Below, in pieces: positions 9,615 to 21,388 of a stretch of 64,000 bases of DNA (position 1 is its first letter; each line of letters opens with the position of its first letter). The stretch is taken from contig JAZAYU010000037.1 in assembly GCA_038501625.1 (NCBI GenBank), positions 4,216,001 to 4,280,000 on the forward strand, given 5' to 3'. The position numbers were made by a program, and so were the translations under genes. Source of the DNA: Corbicula japonica. Lineage: Eukaryota > Mollusca > Bivalvia > Venerida > Cyrenidae. The notes under the pieces were generated by a model. The model was given only the letters and a program-made list of their open reading frames with translations. It was not told the origin of the DNA and did no database searches.

Positions 9615-11929
9615 GTAGTTTCATAAAATGTGAACGTGATCTTTATGTCACTGGTAACAAAAGAACAAGAGATATGTCTGTGAAATGTTATGGACGGAAT
9701 TGAATTACAATGCTGCTGTGTAAATGTAGTACTTTACCTCTATGAACAAAAACTTGCCACATTGAGAGTTGTCTCCCTTAGAGCTGTTCAATTTCATGTG
9801 GTTGAGGAACTTATTGAATTTACAATTATGTTGGTGCCTTAAAGACATATGCATTTTATTCATTTATACACATAATATTTACACTATTTATATGTTTTAT
9901 TATACAATAGTTTATGTTGTGAAATGTTTCTACTTGAACCTAGGCTTTTCAAATTTCAGTCCCTTAACGAATCAAAATGTATGTACATGTGCCATTTACA
10001 GAAATCCAACTTGCATTTTCCTGTTTAAAATGTAGGTAATTACCCAGGCAAAAGTAATGAATAAACTATATAGGTATTTTTTAACTTCTTTAGACATGTA
10101 TCACCTCTTTGCAAGTATAACACAATTTTGAAATTCAGCTGCTAATGTTTCTCTCAAATTGTATGCTTGGTGAAATGCAGAGACTACTTTAAACTTCTCA
10201 TCTTCTCTTCTGCTTTCAGAAAAAAAGATTTTAGAGGTGATTTCCCACATTTCTTATGTCCTTCAATTTCTCAGGTTCTGAAAATAACTGATTTTTAGGG
10301 GAAATTTTGTAGAATTTAAGTTAATTTTTTCCTTGTTTTAATTTTGATTTCTTATAATGATTATTGTTTCTAAAAAAAACACTGATTTTCTAGGGTATAA
10401 TTTTATAGAATTAAACTTTTTCCTTGTTTCTTTTTTAAGTTCTTATAAAAGCTTATTTTTGGAGGACAACACTGAAATTAAATGGAAATGTTCTTTTTGG
10501 AATTTAAATTAATTAATTTCCTTGACGATGTTATTTTAAGTACTGGTAAATGGCTATTAGGAATATTCCAATATCCCAAAATGAATTGGAAACTGCTTCT
10601 TTATTGGCTGTTTTTTCCCAATAGTATGTTGTTATTTAATTTATTAAAAAATGTTTGTTGTGGATTGCATCTTTTAATATCAGAGAAGATTTTCAACTCT
10701 GAGATACATGTTTTAGGAAATATTATTTACATTATTGAAGAAAATAATTCAGTATAGGTTCTAATTAGTTTTGTTTTGTGTTTGTTGAAGAAAATAAATA
10801 TTTGAAAACGTTAAATTATTGCCTCTTTATTGCAATGTTTAGGTAAGTATCATTATAAAATATGAAAACAAGTGGTAATCACTATCAATATTTTGTTTAG
10901 ATTCACTTTTTGTCGGTAACCATTCAAGGTAGAGCTTTTTAAATTACCAAGATTGTCTGACATCACAATAACAACTATCAAAACAAGCTTCATAATTTTT
11001 GACTGTATTTTTTCATAGTTATGCCCCTTTTTGACTTAAAATTTAAGAAGAAAACCTGGTTTCGTCGCACTATGGCGTCTTCTTGTTAACTTTTTAAAGA
11101 AATATTTGAATTGAAAAGACAGGGTAAGATTTGTTTCAGTGAAAGAACAAAATACTTAAATTCCAACAGTTTTCAAACTTGCATTCCTTCCGACCATCTC
11201 TGAATATTTTATCAGAGTACCATCGTGTCTAGCCTTAGGATTTCTTCTCCTTTTATGTTTCTCCTTAGAAATAACATTTCCCCTATCATAATTAAATATA
11301 AGGGGTTCTGTTACTATACTCCAGTTTGATGGTCGCACTGAAGTCATCAAAGCAGACGATAATGGCTAAGAAAATGGCCGCCAGAGAGATCGAAATGGAT
11401 CAGATATGGCTGTCAATTACCGTGGTTTCTCGTAAAATATCGTTCTTAATGGAATTGTAAACACAGATTTCTTCTGTCATTTTTGTAATGAAATAGTCAG
11501 ATATAATAGATTTAAAGGCAGATTCTTGAAGAAAGGACTAGGCATTCTGTTTTTAACGCTTGTTTTTATAGATATGTTAATGACCTTCGGGTTCCCAAAT
11601 TAGTCATAGTAAACTTCATAACATACCGTTATTGTAGAGGATACTTTTGCATCACAGAAACACATCGAGCAGATCACACTGTCATATTATCATTGAACTG
11701 AAATAATTATTTAAAAATTTAAAATTACAAGATACACCGGGAAATATATTTATTACATTAGCTGCTATGTCGTAGGAACTAGTTTACGAGCAGATTATCG
11801 AGTATTGAGCACTAACCACCCTGTAGAACACATATCTACGTGTAACTGTGTTCACATATCTGTTAGTATATAAATGCTTTAAGTTTTTTTTATTAACTAC
11901 AGTAACAGTAGTATATTTATTATTTAAAG
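9615..11929. other. Non-coding, no recognised feature
   Basis: AT-rich sequence with only short open frames, none with a recognisable product. Two AATAAA motifs occur (near 10060 and 10790), the second followed by a T/G-rich stretch. They could be distant polyadenylation signals for the upstream gene if the 3' UTR spans the mobile elements, but nothing else supports that. Confidence 0.3.
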
Positions 11930-12480
11930 ACATGGTAAGTTGTAGATATATAGGTAGTGTCTGTGAAGACGAAACTTGATATTGAAAATGTGCCTGGTGG
12001 TGTCAAGGTCACTGTTCACTGTTTCTAAAAATAGAAAATCGGGATGATTTCTCATGAAAGGCTTTACATATTTAAACAGTTTTTGGCACACAGTTTTTAG
12101 ATAAAAGTTAAGTAAAGGTCACTGTTACTAACATATTCAATCTGTTTTTGCTCAATAAATTGAGAAGGAATGAGATATTATGATGAAACTTGCTGTGTAT
12201 GTGGCTACTGTGAAGATGACACTTTGGATTGAAAGTGGGGCCACTGTGGTAAAGATCACTGTTAATAAAGATAGAAAAACTTTTTTATGCTAAATTACTT
12301 TAGTAAGGAATGCGATATTGTGATGAAACTAACTGTTTAGGTTGCTTCTTTGAAGACTGCTTGGGATTGAAAGTAGGTGGGTGGGTCAAGGTCAAAGTCA
12401 CAACTACATGTGTCCACGTTTCTAGTGTTAGTTACATTATGCCATTGTTTCTAAGCATTCCCAGTTCAAGAATCAAGCAC
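11930..12480 (+). repeat. Decayed tandem array related to the AGGTCAC minisatellite of element R2
   Basis: Four spaced blocks near 12000, 12114, 12247 and 12385 resemble CAAGGTCACTGTTACTAAAA with intervening GATATTATGATGAAACT-type sequence, roughly 115-140 bp apart. They match the 16.9-18.1 kb array in order but are heavily diverged. No terminal structures remain. Confidence 0.5.
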
Positions 12481-14742
12481 ACATATGGGGGTATTTAATC
12501 ACTTTCATTGGTAATTCTAGTTTATAAAATCTTTACGTGGATCATAATTTTGTTGGTTGTTCATATGATAAATTAAACACAAAAGGACACCACTCTCGCG
12601 ACTACAGCAATGTCTAAATGTCAAGGTCGAACGTTCTTGTAGTCTGCATTTATGGATTTAAATGCTTGTCCTTCATGCGCCATAAAAATACATCTATCTG
12701 CCGGAGGGTTGGTACACTCCGAGTTTCTAGTTTATTGTAAACAATCTTTGCGAATTCATCATTTTGGTCCATGCAGTTATGATTTAAAAACTCATTATTA
12801 TGTATTACAATGTATTAACAAATTCCCATGCCTTGATGTCATTTACAATTCAACAGATAATGGATGTAGAATCATCATGGTATTAGTTTCAAGAGGATTA
12901 ATCGGTCTGTATATCTTGTACAGAATATTCCACAACGATTTCATTCGGCATTCATCAAGATATATACTGATATATATTTTACATAAAGATGCAAATTTTT
13001 GCGTGCGGCATTGAACGTATCAGTCACGTCTTAGTTACAGACGATTATCGCGTCAATGCGTATATCACATCAAAATTCACCGGAACGATCCGAAATGACC
13101 GACAAGTAATCTTAACTACCCGCAATGATAGATAAGAACTGGTGATATACTGATAATGTGCACGCGATTCCGACATAAATAGGATCGGTATGATTTCGCT
13201 GTCTGTTTTCCGGCGATGGACAATATTTAATAATGTAGCTGTCATGTCTCATTTGTCAGTTAACCTCTCATTTTTGCATTAAAAGATATTGTGAAGATTA
13301 GCATTGATCATAAGTCTATGAAAAACTACGTCTTTTTTCTCGGAGAGCTAAAATGTTTTTATCAGATCAGCTTCGATGGAATTACCGGAAACCGATTGTC
13401 AGTTCAACTTCTAATTTTGCACTGTAAAAAAATAATTGTTGATATCGGAATGATGTTAAGGTGGTGCTATCAGATTTTTAAAAGTAGGTCATGAATCGTA
13501 CATTTCGAAATATTTTTCAACAATACATGAGTTTCGTATTTAAATATATAAGACTATCAAATCTTATTGGTATACTGGCATCAGAAGTCAGTATCGAAAC
13601 TCATTTTTTACATATTTAATTAGAACTTATATTGAAAAATATTTTAAAATATTTTAATGGCCGCCTGTTTTTAGTTTTAAGCATCACCTTACGGCAGTGT
13701 TACAAAACTAACATAGTGGTTGTAAATCGAGACCGAGATGAACATTTTTATCAGATGTCAAGGTCAAACCAAAGGTCGTGGACGTTTTTTTTCGTACATA
13801 AACTTATATAATAACTAAATACTTTTTTCGAAATCCTAACATAAGAATATAAATTTATGATTTAAAATAATGAATAGTAAAATGTATTAATGTACTTTAT
13901 AGCTGATATCAACACATGCTTTCTGTGATCAGATCTAAAATACTATATGATAGTGAAAATTAAATAAATAACTCTTGCAGTTAAATTTGTTGGTATTGTT
14001 TTTTGTGTGTGGTTTATACAAAGTTTAGTGTTTTCTATTTTCTAGTGCAATGCGGTCATATTGCGACGTTGCTTTTTTCTTCTTCTGTAATAAGATCTTA
14101 TCTCCTGCCTTTTACGGTCATAATGCTGTTCACTCCACAGCACTGTAAAAGACATAATCTGGTGGAGCTGGGATCGGTAATTAAGATATATGATTGTTTA
14201 ATAACTCTACGAGATGATACAAACGACAACCGCGATTCGCCTCTATTAAAGCTGATGTATTGTTCAGAGAGGATTTATGGCTGTTTCTGTGATAGGATCG
14301 CCAATCTATTCTAGAAAGTTCTGTCAAGAGACGTCTTTTAATTTTTCTATTTATTCCAAAATCTGATGTCTAAGACGATGTTAACTGTCGTGAATGGAGA
14401 AAAGCAACGAGATATCGTCGTTTGTCAAGTTATGAATGGTAATTGTCGGCAAGATCAAAGATAAACCGGAACCGTTGTCTGCAAAGGGATATCAATATAG
14501 AAAAGCAAGGGATTATACCATATTTTTGTCAACTAAGTAATTTTTTTTCACATAAGTTAAAGAATACAATCATGCTTAAGCTAACATGTGTGTACAATAT
14601 GTAAAAATGTATTTGTCGCGTAAATTGGTGACAAAAATAAAAACGTTAATTTTTATCTTTTTTCTTTAAAAAAAAACACAACATATTATTGTTAGGTTCG
14701 TACTACTCATGTGGGTAATTCGAATAATATTTTGTGTTGCTT
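12481..14742. other. Non-coding; possible conserved-type sequence, no gene recognised
   Basis: Contains open frames of 120 codons (12652-13014) and 103 codons (14003-14314). They resemble no family known to me, lack convincing splice sites, and have high AT. Around 13510-13640 two ATGAGTTTCG/CGAAACTCAT segments form a loose inverted repeat. Much of 12650-13270 and 14050-14480 is less low-complexity than its surroundings and might be regulatory, but this cannot be shown here. Confidence 0.3.
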
Positions 14743-14844
14743 AGTTTTTGTGTTTGAATGTAAACTTAAATCGGGAATTTTTATGTCTAACTAAGTTTTT
14801 GTGTTTGGATGTAAACTTAAATCGGGAATTTTTATGTCTAACTA
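14743..14844 (+). repeat. 51-bp direct duplication
   Basis: Two adjacent copies of a 51-bp unit beginning AGTTTTTGTGTTTG and ending TTATGTCTAACTA, with one obvious substitution (GAATG versus GGATG). Confidence 0.85.
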
Positions 14845-15150
14845 TTTTTCTAGTTTTCATTACTGTTCTTACCTTTCATAACATATGTAAAGTAAAGATA
14901 CCCGAATAACATTTATTTTGGCAAAGTTTTATTTAACTGCATTTTGCCGGGAGATTTCTATATTTTTCTTTGTTACCGATGACAGTACAATGGCGACTGT
15001 AGACCGCCCTCAAAAGATGCGTTGGATCAATGTTCTCCACATGTCTTTACAGATTTGTTTGGCAGTAGCAATGAGAATCTAAGTACGAGTTCTGGGTCAA
15101 GCGGAGGATTGATCTTCAACAAGAACGCGGAACAACTCCTTGCAGATAAT

Positions 15151-15445
15151 GTCTTCTCCATGGCCGGAGAATCGATGGATTCTAGCTGAACGTATCAACA
15201 TACAATGTCATCTCCATGGCCGGAGAATCGATGGATTCAAGCTGAACGTATCTACATACAATGTCGTCTAGATGGCCGGAAAATCGATGGATTCTAACTG
15301 AATGTAGCTACATACAATGTCTTCGCCATGGCCGGAGAGCCGATGTATTCTAGCTGAACATATCTTGATACAATGTGTTTTCTCTGACCGAAGAGTCGTT
15401 TAATTCTACATGAAATGTGTTCTTCATGGCCGGAGAGCCGATTAT
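15151..15445 (+). repeat. 56-bp tandem array (~5 units)
   Basis: Units start at about 15151, 15207, 15263, 15319 and 15375, with a shortened one at 15417. Each contains CCATGGCCGGAGAATCGATG followed by GATTCTAGCTGAACGTAT. Divergence increases towards the right. The GC-rich CCATGGCCGG core stands out from the AT-rich surroundings. No coding or spacer structure. Confidence 0.85.
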
Positions 15446-15969
15446 AGCTGAAAGTATCAGCGCGAATTCAACTTGCTTCCACGAAGCAACTAGTAACTGT
15501 AGCCAGTAAATAAACACATTGATGACTAGTGAGATTTCATCTTATACAGTCACTTCATTATATGGCATTGTCTAAGTTGTCTGTGATCATGCTGTGAATT
15601 ATCAACCTAAGTCACCAATGTAAACATGTCTAACTTGCATTGAACAAAAAAGAATAACGTTTCGTAAAAAGAATAACACTTTAAAAGGATAACATTTAGT
15701 CTGTATCTTAAAAAAGTCCTGTGAATAGGCATGTTTTAGCTAAAAAAAGAAAGCAGGTGCTATAAAAGAATATTTTTTAATAAAACTGTTTACAAGGAAG
15801 AAATACTTGGGTGTTATGATACAGAATCTTGTTTTTGAACATAACTGGGCATTCCTCAAACACTTAATATTCCTTTATGTCGTTATAGTGTTTTTATGCC
15901 CCCGCCATGAAATGGCGACGGGCATTAAGAGTTGCTCCTGTCCGTCCGTTCGTCCGTCCGTCCGTCCGA

Positions 15970-16640
15970 TATTCTCGTGAACGCAACTCCTCCTACACTA
16001 CTGGTGGGAATTTAATGAAACTTGACCACAATGCTTGGCCTGATATGTTGTTGTGCATAAAGGTGGGGTTTCGCTCTTACATGTTCCGTTCAGAAGTAAT
16101 GGCCCTTTGATACTTCCATTTACATTAGTTTTAATAGGAGTATATCTCGTGAACGCAACTCCTCCTACACTACTGGTGGGAATTTAATGAAACTTGACCA
16201 CAATGCTTGGTCTGATATGTTGTTGTGCATAAAGGTGGGGTTTCGCTCTTACATGTTCCATTCAGAAGTTATGGCCCTTTGATACTTCCATTTACATTAG
16301 TTTTAATAGGAGTATATCTCGTGAACGCAACTCCTCCTACACTACTGGTGGGAATTTAATGAAACTTTACCACAATGCTTGGCCTGATATGTTGTTGCGC
16401 ATAAAGGTGGGGTTTTGCTCTTACATGTTCCGTTCAGAAGTTATGGCCCTTTTATAATTCCATTTACATTAGTTTTAATAGGAATATATCTTGTGAACGC
16501 AACTCCTCCTACACCTCTGCTGGGAATTTGATGAAACTTTACCACAATGCTTGGCCTGATATGTTGTTGTGCAGAAGTAATGGCCCTTTGATACTTCCAT
16601 TTACATTAGTTTTAATAGGAATATATCTTGTTTCTTATAT
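15970..16640 (+). repeat. ~175-bp tandem array x4 (first array of R2)
   Basis: Four units start at CTCGTGAACGCAACTCCTCC-like sequence near 15970, 16146, 16318 and 16493. Each runs through AATTTAATGAAACTT, CCTGATATGTTGTTG and ATGGCCCTTTGATACTTCCA. The last unit lacks the AAAGGTGGGG segment. Frames read across it are not genes. Confidence 0.9.
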
Positions 16641-16869
16641 TTTGTGTTAAGCAAAATATGCATTTTGCCCATAACTTTAAAACTACTTGAGATACTGCCT
16701 TGAAACTTGAAATATATTTTCACCATCAAAATCTACATCATTACCAACAAGACCCATAACCCTGCTTCCAATATTTTTCAAATTATGCCCCTTTTTCACT
16801 TACATTTTGTGTTAAAAAATATACACTTTAAAATGTTAAAAAATATACACTTTGCCCTTAACTTCGTTT

Positions 16870-18085
16870 GGAATGGAGGGATTTCAAAATAACTTAATTG
16901 GCACAAATGTTCACCATAACAAGGCGGTGTGTCATGACAATACCCATGCCTGTAGGTCCAAGGTCAAGGTCACTGTTACTAAAAATAGAATTTTCTTGCA
17001 AAATGTTGTCCGCTCTGTAACTTTGTTATTTCTTATTGGATTTTTAAATAACTTGGTATAATTGTTCACCTTATCAAGACGGTATGTCACGTACATGCCC
17101 AAGCCTTTAGGTCGAAGGTCAAGGTCACTGTTACTAAAAATAGAATTTTCTTGTCTGGGCTGTTACTTTGTTATGAATGAAGGGATTTCAAAATAACTTG
17201 GCACAAATGTTCACAATGACAGGTCGATGTGTCGCGAACCATGCCCATGCCTGTAGGTCAAAGGTCAAGGTCACTGTTACTAAAATAATATTCTCTTGTC
17301 CGGGCTGTTACTTTGTTATGAATGGAGAGATTTCAAAATAACTTTGCACAAATGTTCATTATGACAAGGCAGTGTGTCCGCACAATACCCAATCCTGAAG
17401 GTCCAAGGTCAAGGTCACTGTTACTAAAAATAGAATTTTCTTGTCCGGGCTGTAACTTCATTATAAATGGAGGGATTTCAAAATAACTTGACACAAATGT
17501 TCACCATGACAGGGCGTATCGCGTACCATGCCCATGCCTGTAGGTCAAGGTCACTGTTATTAAAAATAGAATTCTCTTGTCCGGGCTGTAACTTTGTTAG
17601 GAATAGATTGATTTCAAAATAACTTGACACAAATGTATCATGACAAGATGGTGTGTCCCGTACCATGCAAATGCCTGTAGGTCCAAGGTCAAGGTCACTG
17701 TTACTAAAATAGAATTTTCTTGTCAGGGTTGTAACTACGTTAGGAATAGAGTAATTTCAAAATAACTTGGCAAAAATGTTCACCTTGACAAGGTGGTGAG
17801 TCGTGTACCATGTCCATGCCTGTAAGTCCAAGGTCAAGGTCACTGTTACTAAAAATAGAATTTTCTTGTCCGGGCTATAACTTTGTTTTGAATGGAGGGT
17901 TTTCAAAATAACTTGGCACAAATGTTCACCATGACAAGGCGGTGTGTTGCGTACATTACCCATGCCTGTAAGTCCAAGGTCAAGGTCACAGTTACTAAAA
18001 CTTGAATTTACTTGTTTGGGCTATAACTTCTTTATGAATGAAGGGATTTCAAAATAACTTGGCACAAATGTTCACTATGACATTG
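16870..18085 (+). repeat. ~150-bp tandem array x8 (second array of R2)
   Basis: About eight units, each with GGGATTTCAAAATAACTTGG, CACAAATGTTCACCATGACA, CATGCCTGTAGGTCCAAGG and TCAAGGTCACTGTTACTAAA. AAGGTCAAGGTCA (an AGGTCA direct repeat) recurs in nearly every unit. The same array is present in relict form at 11930-12480. Confidence 0.9.
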
Positions 18086-18302
18086 CATTGCATTACCACC
18101 AACTTCTTCACAGACATTTCCGTAATGAGAAGACAACAGTGCCCCAAATACAAATAATTTACTTGATCATCAAGTTTATGCATTTTCTTATAATTACTCG
18201 AACATCACTGTCTTTGAAATGCTATTATTCCCATCATTGCACTTAAGTATCTGAAAACGATGCATAGCGGGGGCATCCGAGTCCTATGGACACATTTCTA
18301 GT

Positions 18303-18673
18303 TGTTCCATTAAGGGTTCCTGGGTCGGTTTGCAACTAGCAGATTGTCTTAAAATTATTGTGAGCGAAGTAAAGTATGTTTTTGTTGCATAAATTATTTA
18401 AATTCTGCACAAGATTTTGGAAATTCTCACGCCTCATTCCAGTTGCTGTTTACTAGTTCTGCTATTTGAAAAAGAATAGTTGATTATACGAAGTTTAAAA
18501 ATAAAAGATGTGCAGTAGAGCCCCTACTACATATATTTTATGCTAATATTTTGTGCTACGATTTCATGTATGCTGATTTTCATACCATACGCATTAACTG
18601 TAAATATTAAAGTTGTGAAATTGTGACGCACCGTGATAAAACATGGGCTGAAGATAATGAAAAAAATATATTA
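18303..18673. other. Non-coding, nothing recognised
   Basis: AT-rich spacer between element R2 and a degraded palindromic MITE. No ORF, repeat or RNA gene seen. Confidence 0.3.
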
Positions 18674-18801
18674 GATTGGCGACCAGCCTCGAATCTCAAG
18701 CATCTGGTTGGCTGGAATGGCGACTAGTCGCTATTTCAGCCAATCGGATGCTTGAGATTTGAGACAGGTCTCCAATCTCAAGTTTTATAACCTTGGCCAT
18801 T
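18674..18801. mobile_element. Palindromic MITE H2, degraded
   Basis: GAATCTCAAGCATCTGGTTG and its mirror CAATCGGATGCTTGAGATTT flank a GGCGACTAGTCGC centre. The right arm continues to TTTTATAACCTTGG, while the left outer arm is replaced by unrelated sequence. Confidence 0.75.
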
Positions 18802-18865
18802 GGCTTGTTGACATTACGATACACGTAGATAGTGAACATTATAATGCCCCCACGAAGTGGAAGGC

Positions 18866-19806
18866 TATAAGTATCATGCATGAGTGTGAGGTGAAGATGG
18901 AAAAATCTGTCACCGAGGGTTAACTGTTTTGCGGGAACGAGGCTCTGCCGAGTTCCCGCCAAAACAGTTCACCCGAGGTGACAGATTTTTCTATCTTTAC
19001 CGAATGTCTCGTGCAAGATACTTTTTCTTGCATACCTTTTTTTTATTTATAACATTTCTGTGTATGTAGACAAACTAATTTATTTTCCTTATGTTCAAAT
19101 ATTGACATTAACGTAAACCTTTTTTTACAATGACATCACTAACTTGAATATATTACGTCAGATACTTGAAGACGTGACGTCACTCACGTGACTCATTCTA
19201 CACGGGGGGGGGGGGGGGGGTAGGATCGAAATTTCCTACACGGGTGAAAACACCGGATGACCTGATCTGGTATGCAAGAAATATAAAGCTGGACTCGTCC
19301 GTCGTCCGTTCGTACGTCCTCCAAATCTTGTGGCATCAACTCCTTATACTATCTGGCGGATTTTTCCCAAAGTTGCACAGATGATCAAGCTGGACGTGTA
19401 GTTGACCGTTAAGAAAAGATTTTTTCTTGCATACCAGATCAGGTCATCCGGTGTTTTCACCCGTGTAGGAAATTTCGATCCTACACCCCCATGTAGAACG
19501 AGTCACGTGAGTGACGTCATATATTCAAGTTAGTGACGTCATTTATAAAAAAAGGTTTGTGGTAATGACAATATTTCAACATAAGAAAAATAAAAAAGTT
19601 TGCATACTTACACAGAAATGTTATACATAATAAAAGGTATGCAAGAAAAAGTATCTTGCATGAGACATTCGGTAAAGATAGAAAAATCTGTCACCTCGGG
19701 TGAACTGTTTTGGCGGGAACTCGGCAGAGCCTCGTTCCCGCAAAACAGTTAACCCTCGGTGACAGATTTTTCCATCTTCACCTCGCACTCATGCATGATA
19801 CTTATA
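18866..19806. mobile_element. 941-bp fold-back element with ~400-bp arms
   Basis: The left arm (18866 to about 19281) is the reverse complement of the right arm (about 19422-19806), separated by roughly 140 bp. Outer ends read TATAAGTATCATGCATGAG and its mirror. Inside each arm is a second, smaller palindrome (18896-18998 in the left arm) with GGCGGGAACTCGGC/GTTCCCGCC. Each arm carries TGACGTCA and CACGTG motifs. The left arm has an 18-20 bp G run near 19205-19223 where the right arm has only CACCCCCATG. ATGCCCCCAC at 18844 resembles the start of element R2, and the spacer contains a similar CGTCCGTTCGT stretch, so this may be a derivative of that family. No ORF of note. Confidence 0.85.
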
Positions 19807-20082
19807 TTCCAGCATCCATTTTACCACAATTATGGCCCTTTGTTGATTTTAGTGCAACAACTCATCTTCTATATGGTGGATTTCTTTAAAACTTGCACAG
19901 ATTATCAGGCAGGGTGTTTAATCGCCGTTAAGAAAAGTTTATTTTTAAATTTGAACTTTTGTTGTTTTTTAGTATAATAAAATCCTGTGTTGCCAGCATC
20001 TCCTTAACTTTCAGTACTTTAAATACAATGAAACCGTGATTGTGGAACTTCTCACTGAGTATGAAGGCTGTAATATAATGTT
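19807..20082. other. Non-coding; diverged second copy of the fold-back spacer
   Basis: 19855-19945 resembles the spacer of the preceding fold-back element (CAACTC...GGTGGATTT, TTGCACAGATTATCA, CCGTTAAGAAAAG). This suggests the spacer sequence continues outside the inverted repeat. Confidence 0.5.
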
Positions 20083-20215
20083 ATTAATCAAGTGAATTCA
20101 TATTGGACTTGTTATTGGGCCAAGGGTATTCATATTGGCCCGAGGCCGAAGGCCGAGGGCTAATATGACTGCCCGTGGCCCAATAACAAGGCCAATATGA
20201 ATTCACATGATTAAT
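20083..20215. repeat. 133-bp inverted repeat with ~45-bp arms
   Basis: Left ATTAATCAAGTGAATTCATA mirrors right TATGAATTCACATGATTAAT, and the match continues through CTTGTTATTGGGCCA. The centre is GC-rich (CGAGGCCGAAGGCCGAGG). A related TATTGGCCCAG motif recurs at 20885-21010, so the element may extend to about 21080. Confidence 0.8.
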
Positions 20216-21282
20216 GACAATTTATTAATTAACACAATATTGATAGTTCTAGACTTTAAATTTGCTAATTTACCGGCCTGAAGAGATGAAGTGTCAACTC
20301 TGATTCTAATGTCTGGCATCTTCAATCGGTCTATGTACAGTAGTGACCTGGCTTGTATATGCTACCAAGGAGATGCAGATATGAAGGTTGCTTTGTTTTG
20401 AATACGAAAAACAACCTGAACATTCCTACACACTGTGGCAGCCAACACTCTTGTTCATCCATTCTAAATTTAGTTAAATATCCAAATATATCCAAAATAA
20501 ATCTGGCACATTCCATCCACGACTTCTACTTGTAATACTCAATTTAACATGTCTGTAAGTTATCCAAACTAAGCTTTGATCCTTTTTGCAAAGTTCTGCT
20601 GAATAAACTTGCTAGAGTAATCCCTTAAAATTCACTGTTTTTTTAGTTTAAAGAATTATTGCTGCAGACATCCGCGTTGTTGTTGTACTGGTTAGATAAA
20701 CTCAAAGATTTTTATTACACAGAAGAGTTTTATTACGCAGAAAGATATCACCAAAATCAGCAACATAGACTTGTCCCCTGCCGCTTTGCGTAACTGCACC
20801 TCTACTGCCCAAAGTCATACTATCTTTTACCATTTTATCCATAAAAATTGACTTAGAAATTCCAAAATGGCGGCATTTTTGTTTTTAAAAGGAAGTGATT
20901 CTATTCATATTGGACCAGTTCATTATCCAATCAGAATCATGCTACCTCATATTGGCTCAGTAAAACCTGTATTGGCCCAGGTTATCTCGTATTGGCCCAG
21001 TTGAGGTTTCATATGAATTTAGTGCAACCCATATTAAGTTGGACTGAATTGTACATATTGTGTCCATATTATTTTAGTTAATTAATAATACATTATATAA
21101 ACTTCTTATTGGGACATGGTCTAATATTTCATAAGCAACATTTTTCACGGGGCGTCACATTTGCTCACGCAAACGTTCAGTAAAACTTATCATTGTTATT
21201 GGTTTGATCTCAATAGAAATTGTGTTCAGATGAAGTTTGAGTAGCAATTTGACGCACTACTTGAGACAATGTGTGGCGACCA
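20216..21282. other. Non-coding; scattered CATATTGG-type motifs
   Basis: 20885-21085 contains several ATTGGCYCAG copies related to the preceding inverted repeat. Two opposite frames at 20331-20535 cover each other and show nothing recognisable. Remainder unremarkable. Confidence 0.35.
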
Positions 21283-21388
21283 GGCTCCAAGATAATAAAA
21301 TTTTAATAAGAGACTAGTTTTAGATATCAAGCTCCTGTTTGGCTGATATGGAGACTAGACAATCTCAGTTTTATAATCTTGGGCCCAG
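21283..21388. mobile_element. Palindromic MITE H3, degraded and shortened
   Basis: CCAAGATAATAAAATTTTAA at left and TCAGTTTTATAATCTTGGGC at right, with a reduced centre (TTTGGCTGATATGGAGAC). The order of blocks identifies the family, though identity is low. Confidence 0.65.

Larger units (their letters stand above)
15890..18302 (+). mobile_element. Helitron/Helentron-like non-autonomous element with two internal tandem arrays (element R2)
   Basis: Subterminal inverted repeats ATGCCCCCGC (15896-15905) and GCGGGGGCAT (18267-18276) bound the element. The 5' part has a small hairpin (CCGCCATGAAATGGCGACGG) and a CCGT-type microsatellite (15940-15968). The 3' end shows a GTCC-TAT-GGAC hairpin (18281-18291) followed by CTAGT at 18298-18302, the CTRR-T signature. 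No ORF for Rep/helicase is present. The layout parallels element R1, so both probably use related machinery. Confidence 0.6.

Noticed and set aside
12652..14314. Frames of 120 and 103 codons at 12652-13014 and 14003-14314 as genes
   Set aside because: No recognisable domain, no supporting splice sites, and lengths expected by chance in 64 kb.
15907..17963. Frames inside R2 arrays (15907-16110, 16852-17061, 17478-17666, 17757-17963)
   Set aside because: They are read-through of tandem repeats and break or shift between units.
15896..18276. Classical terminal-inverted-repeat transposon for R2
   Set aside because: The inverted repeats are only ~10 bp and subterminal on the right, followed by a hairpin and CTAGT, and no target duplication was seen; rolling-circle type fits better.
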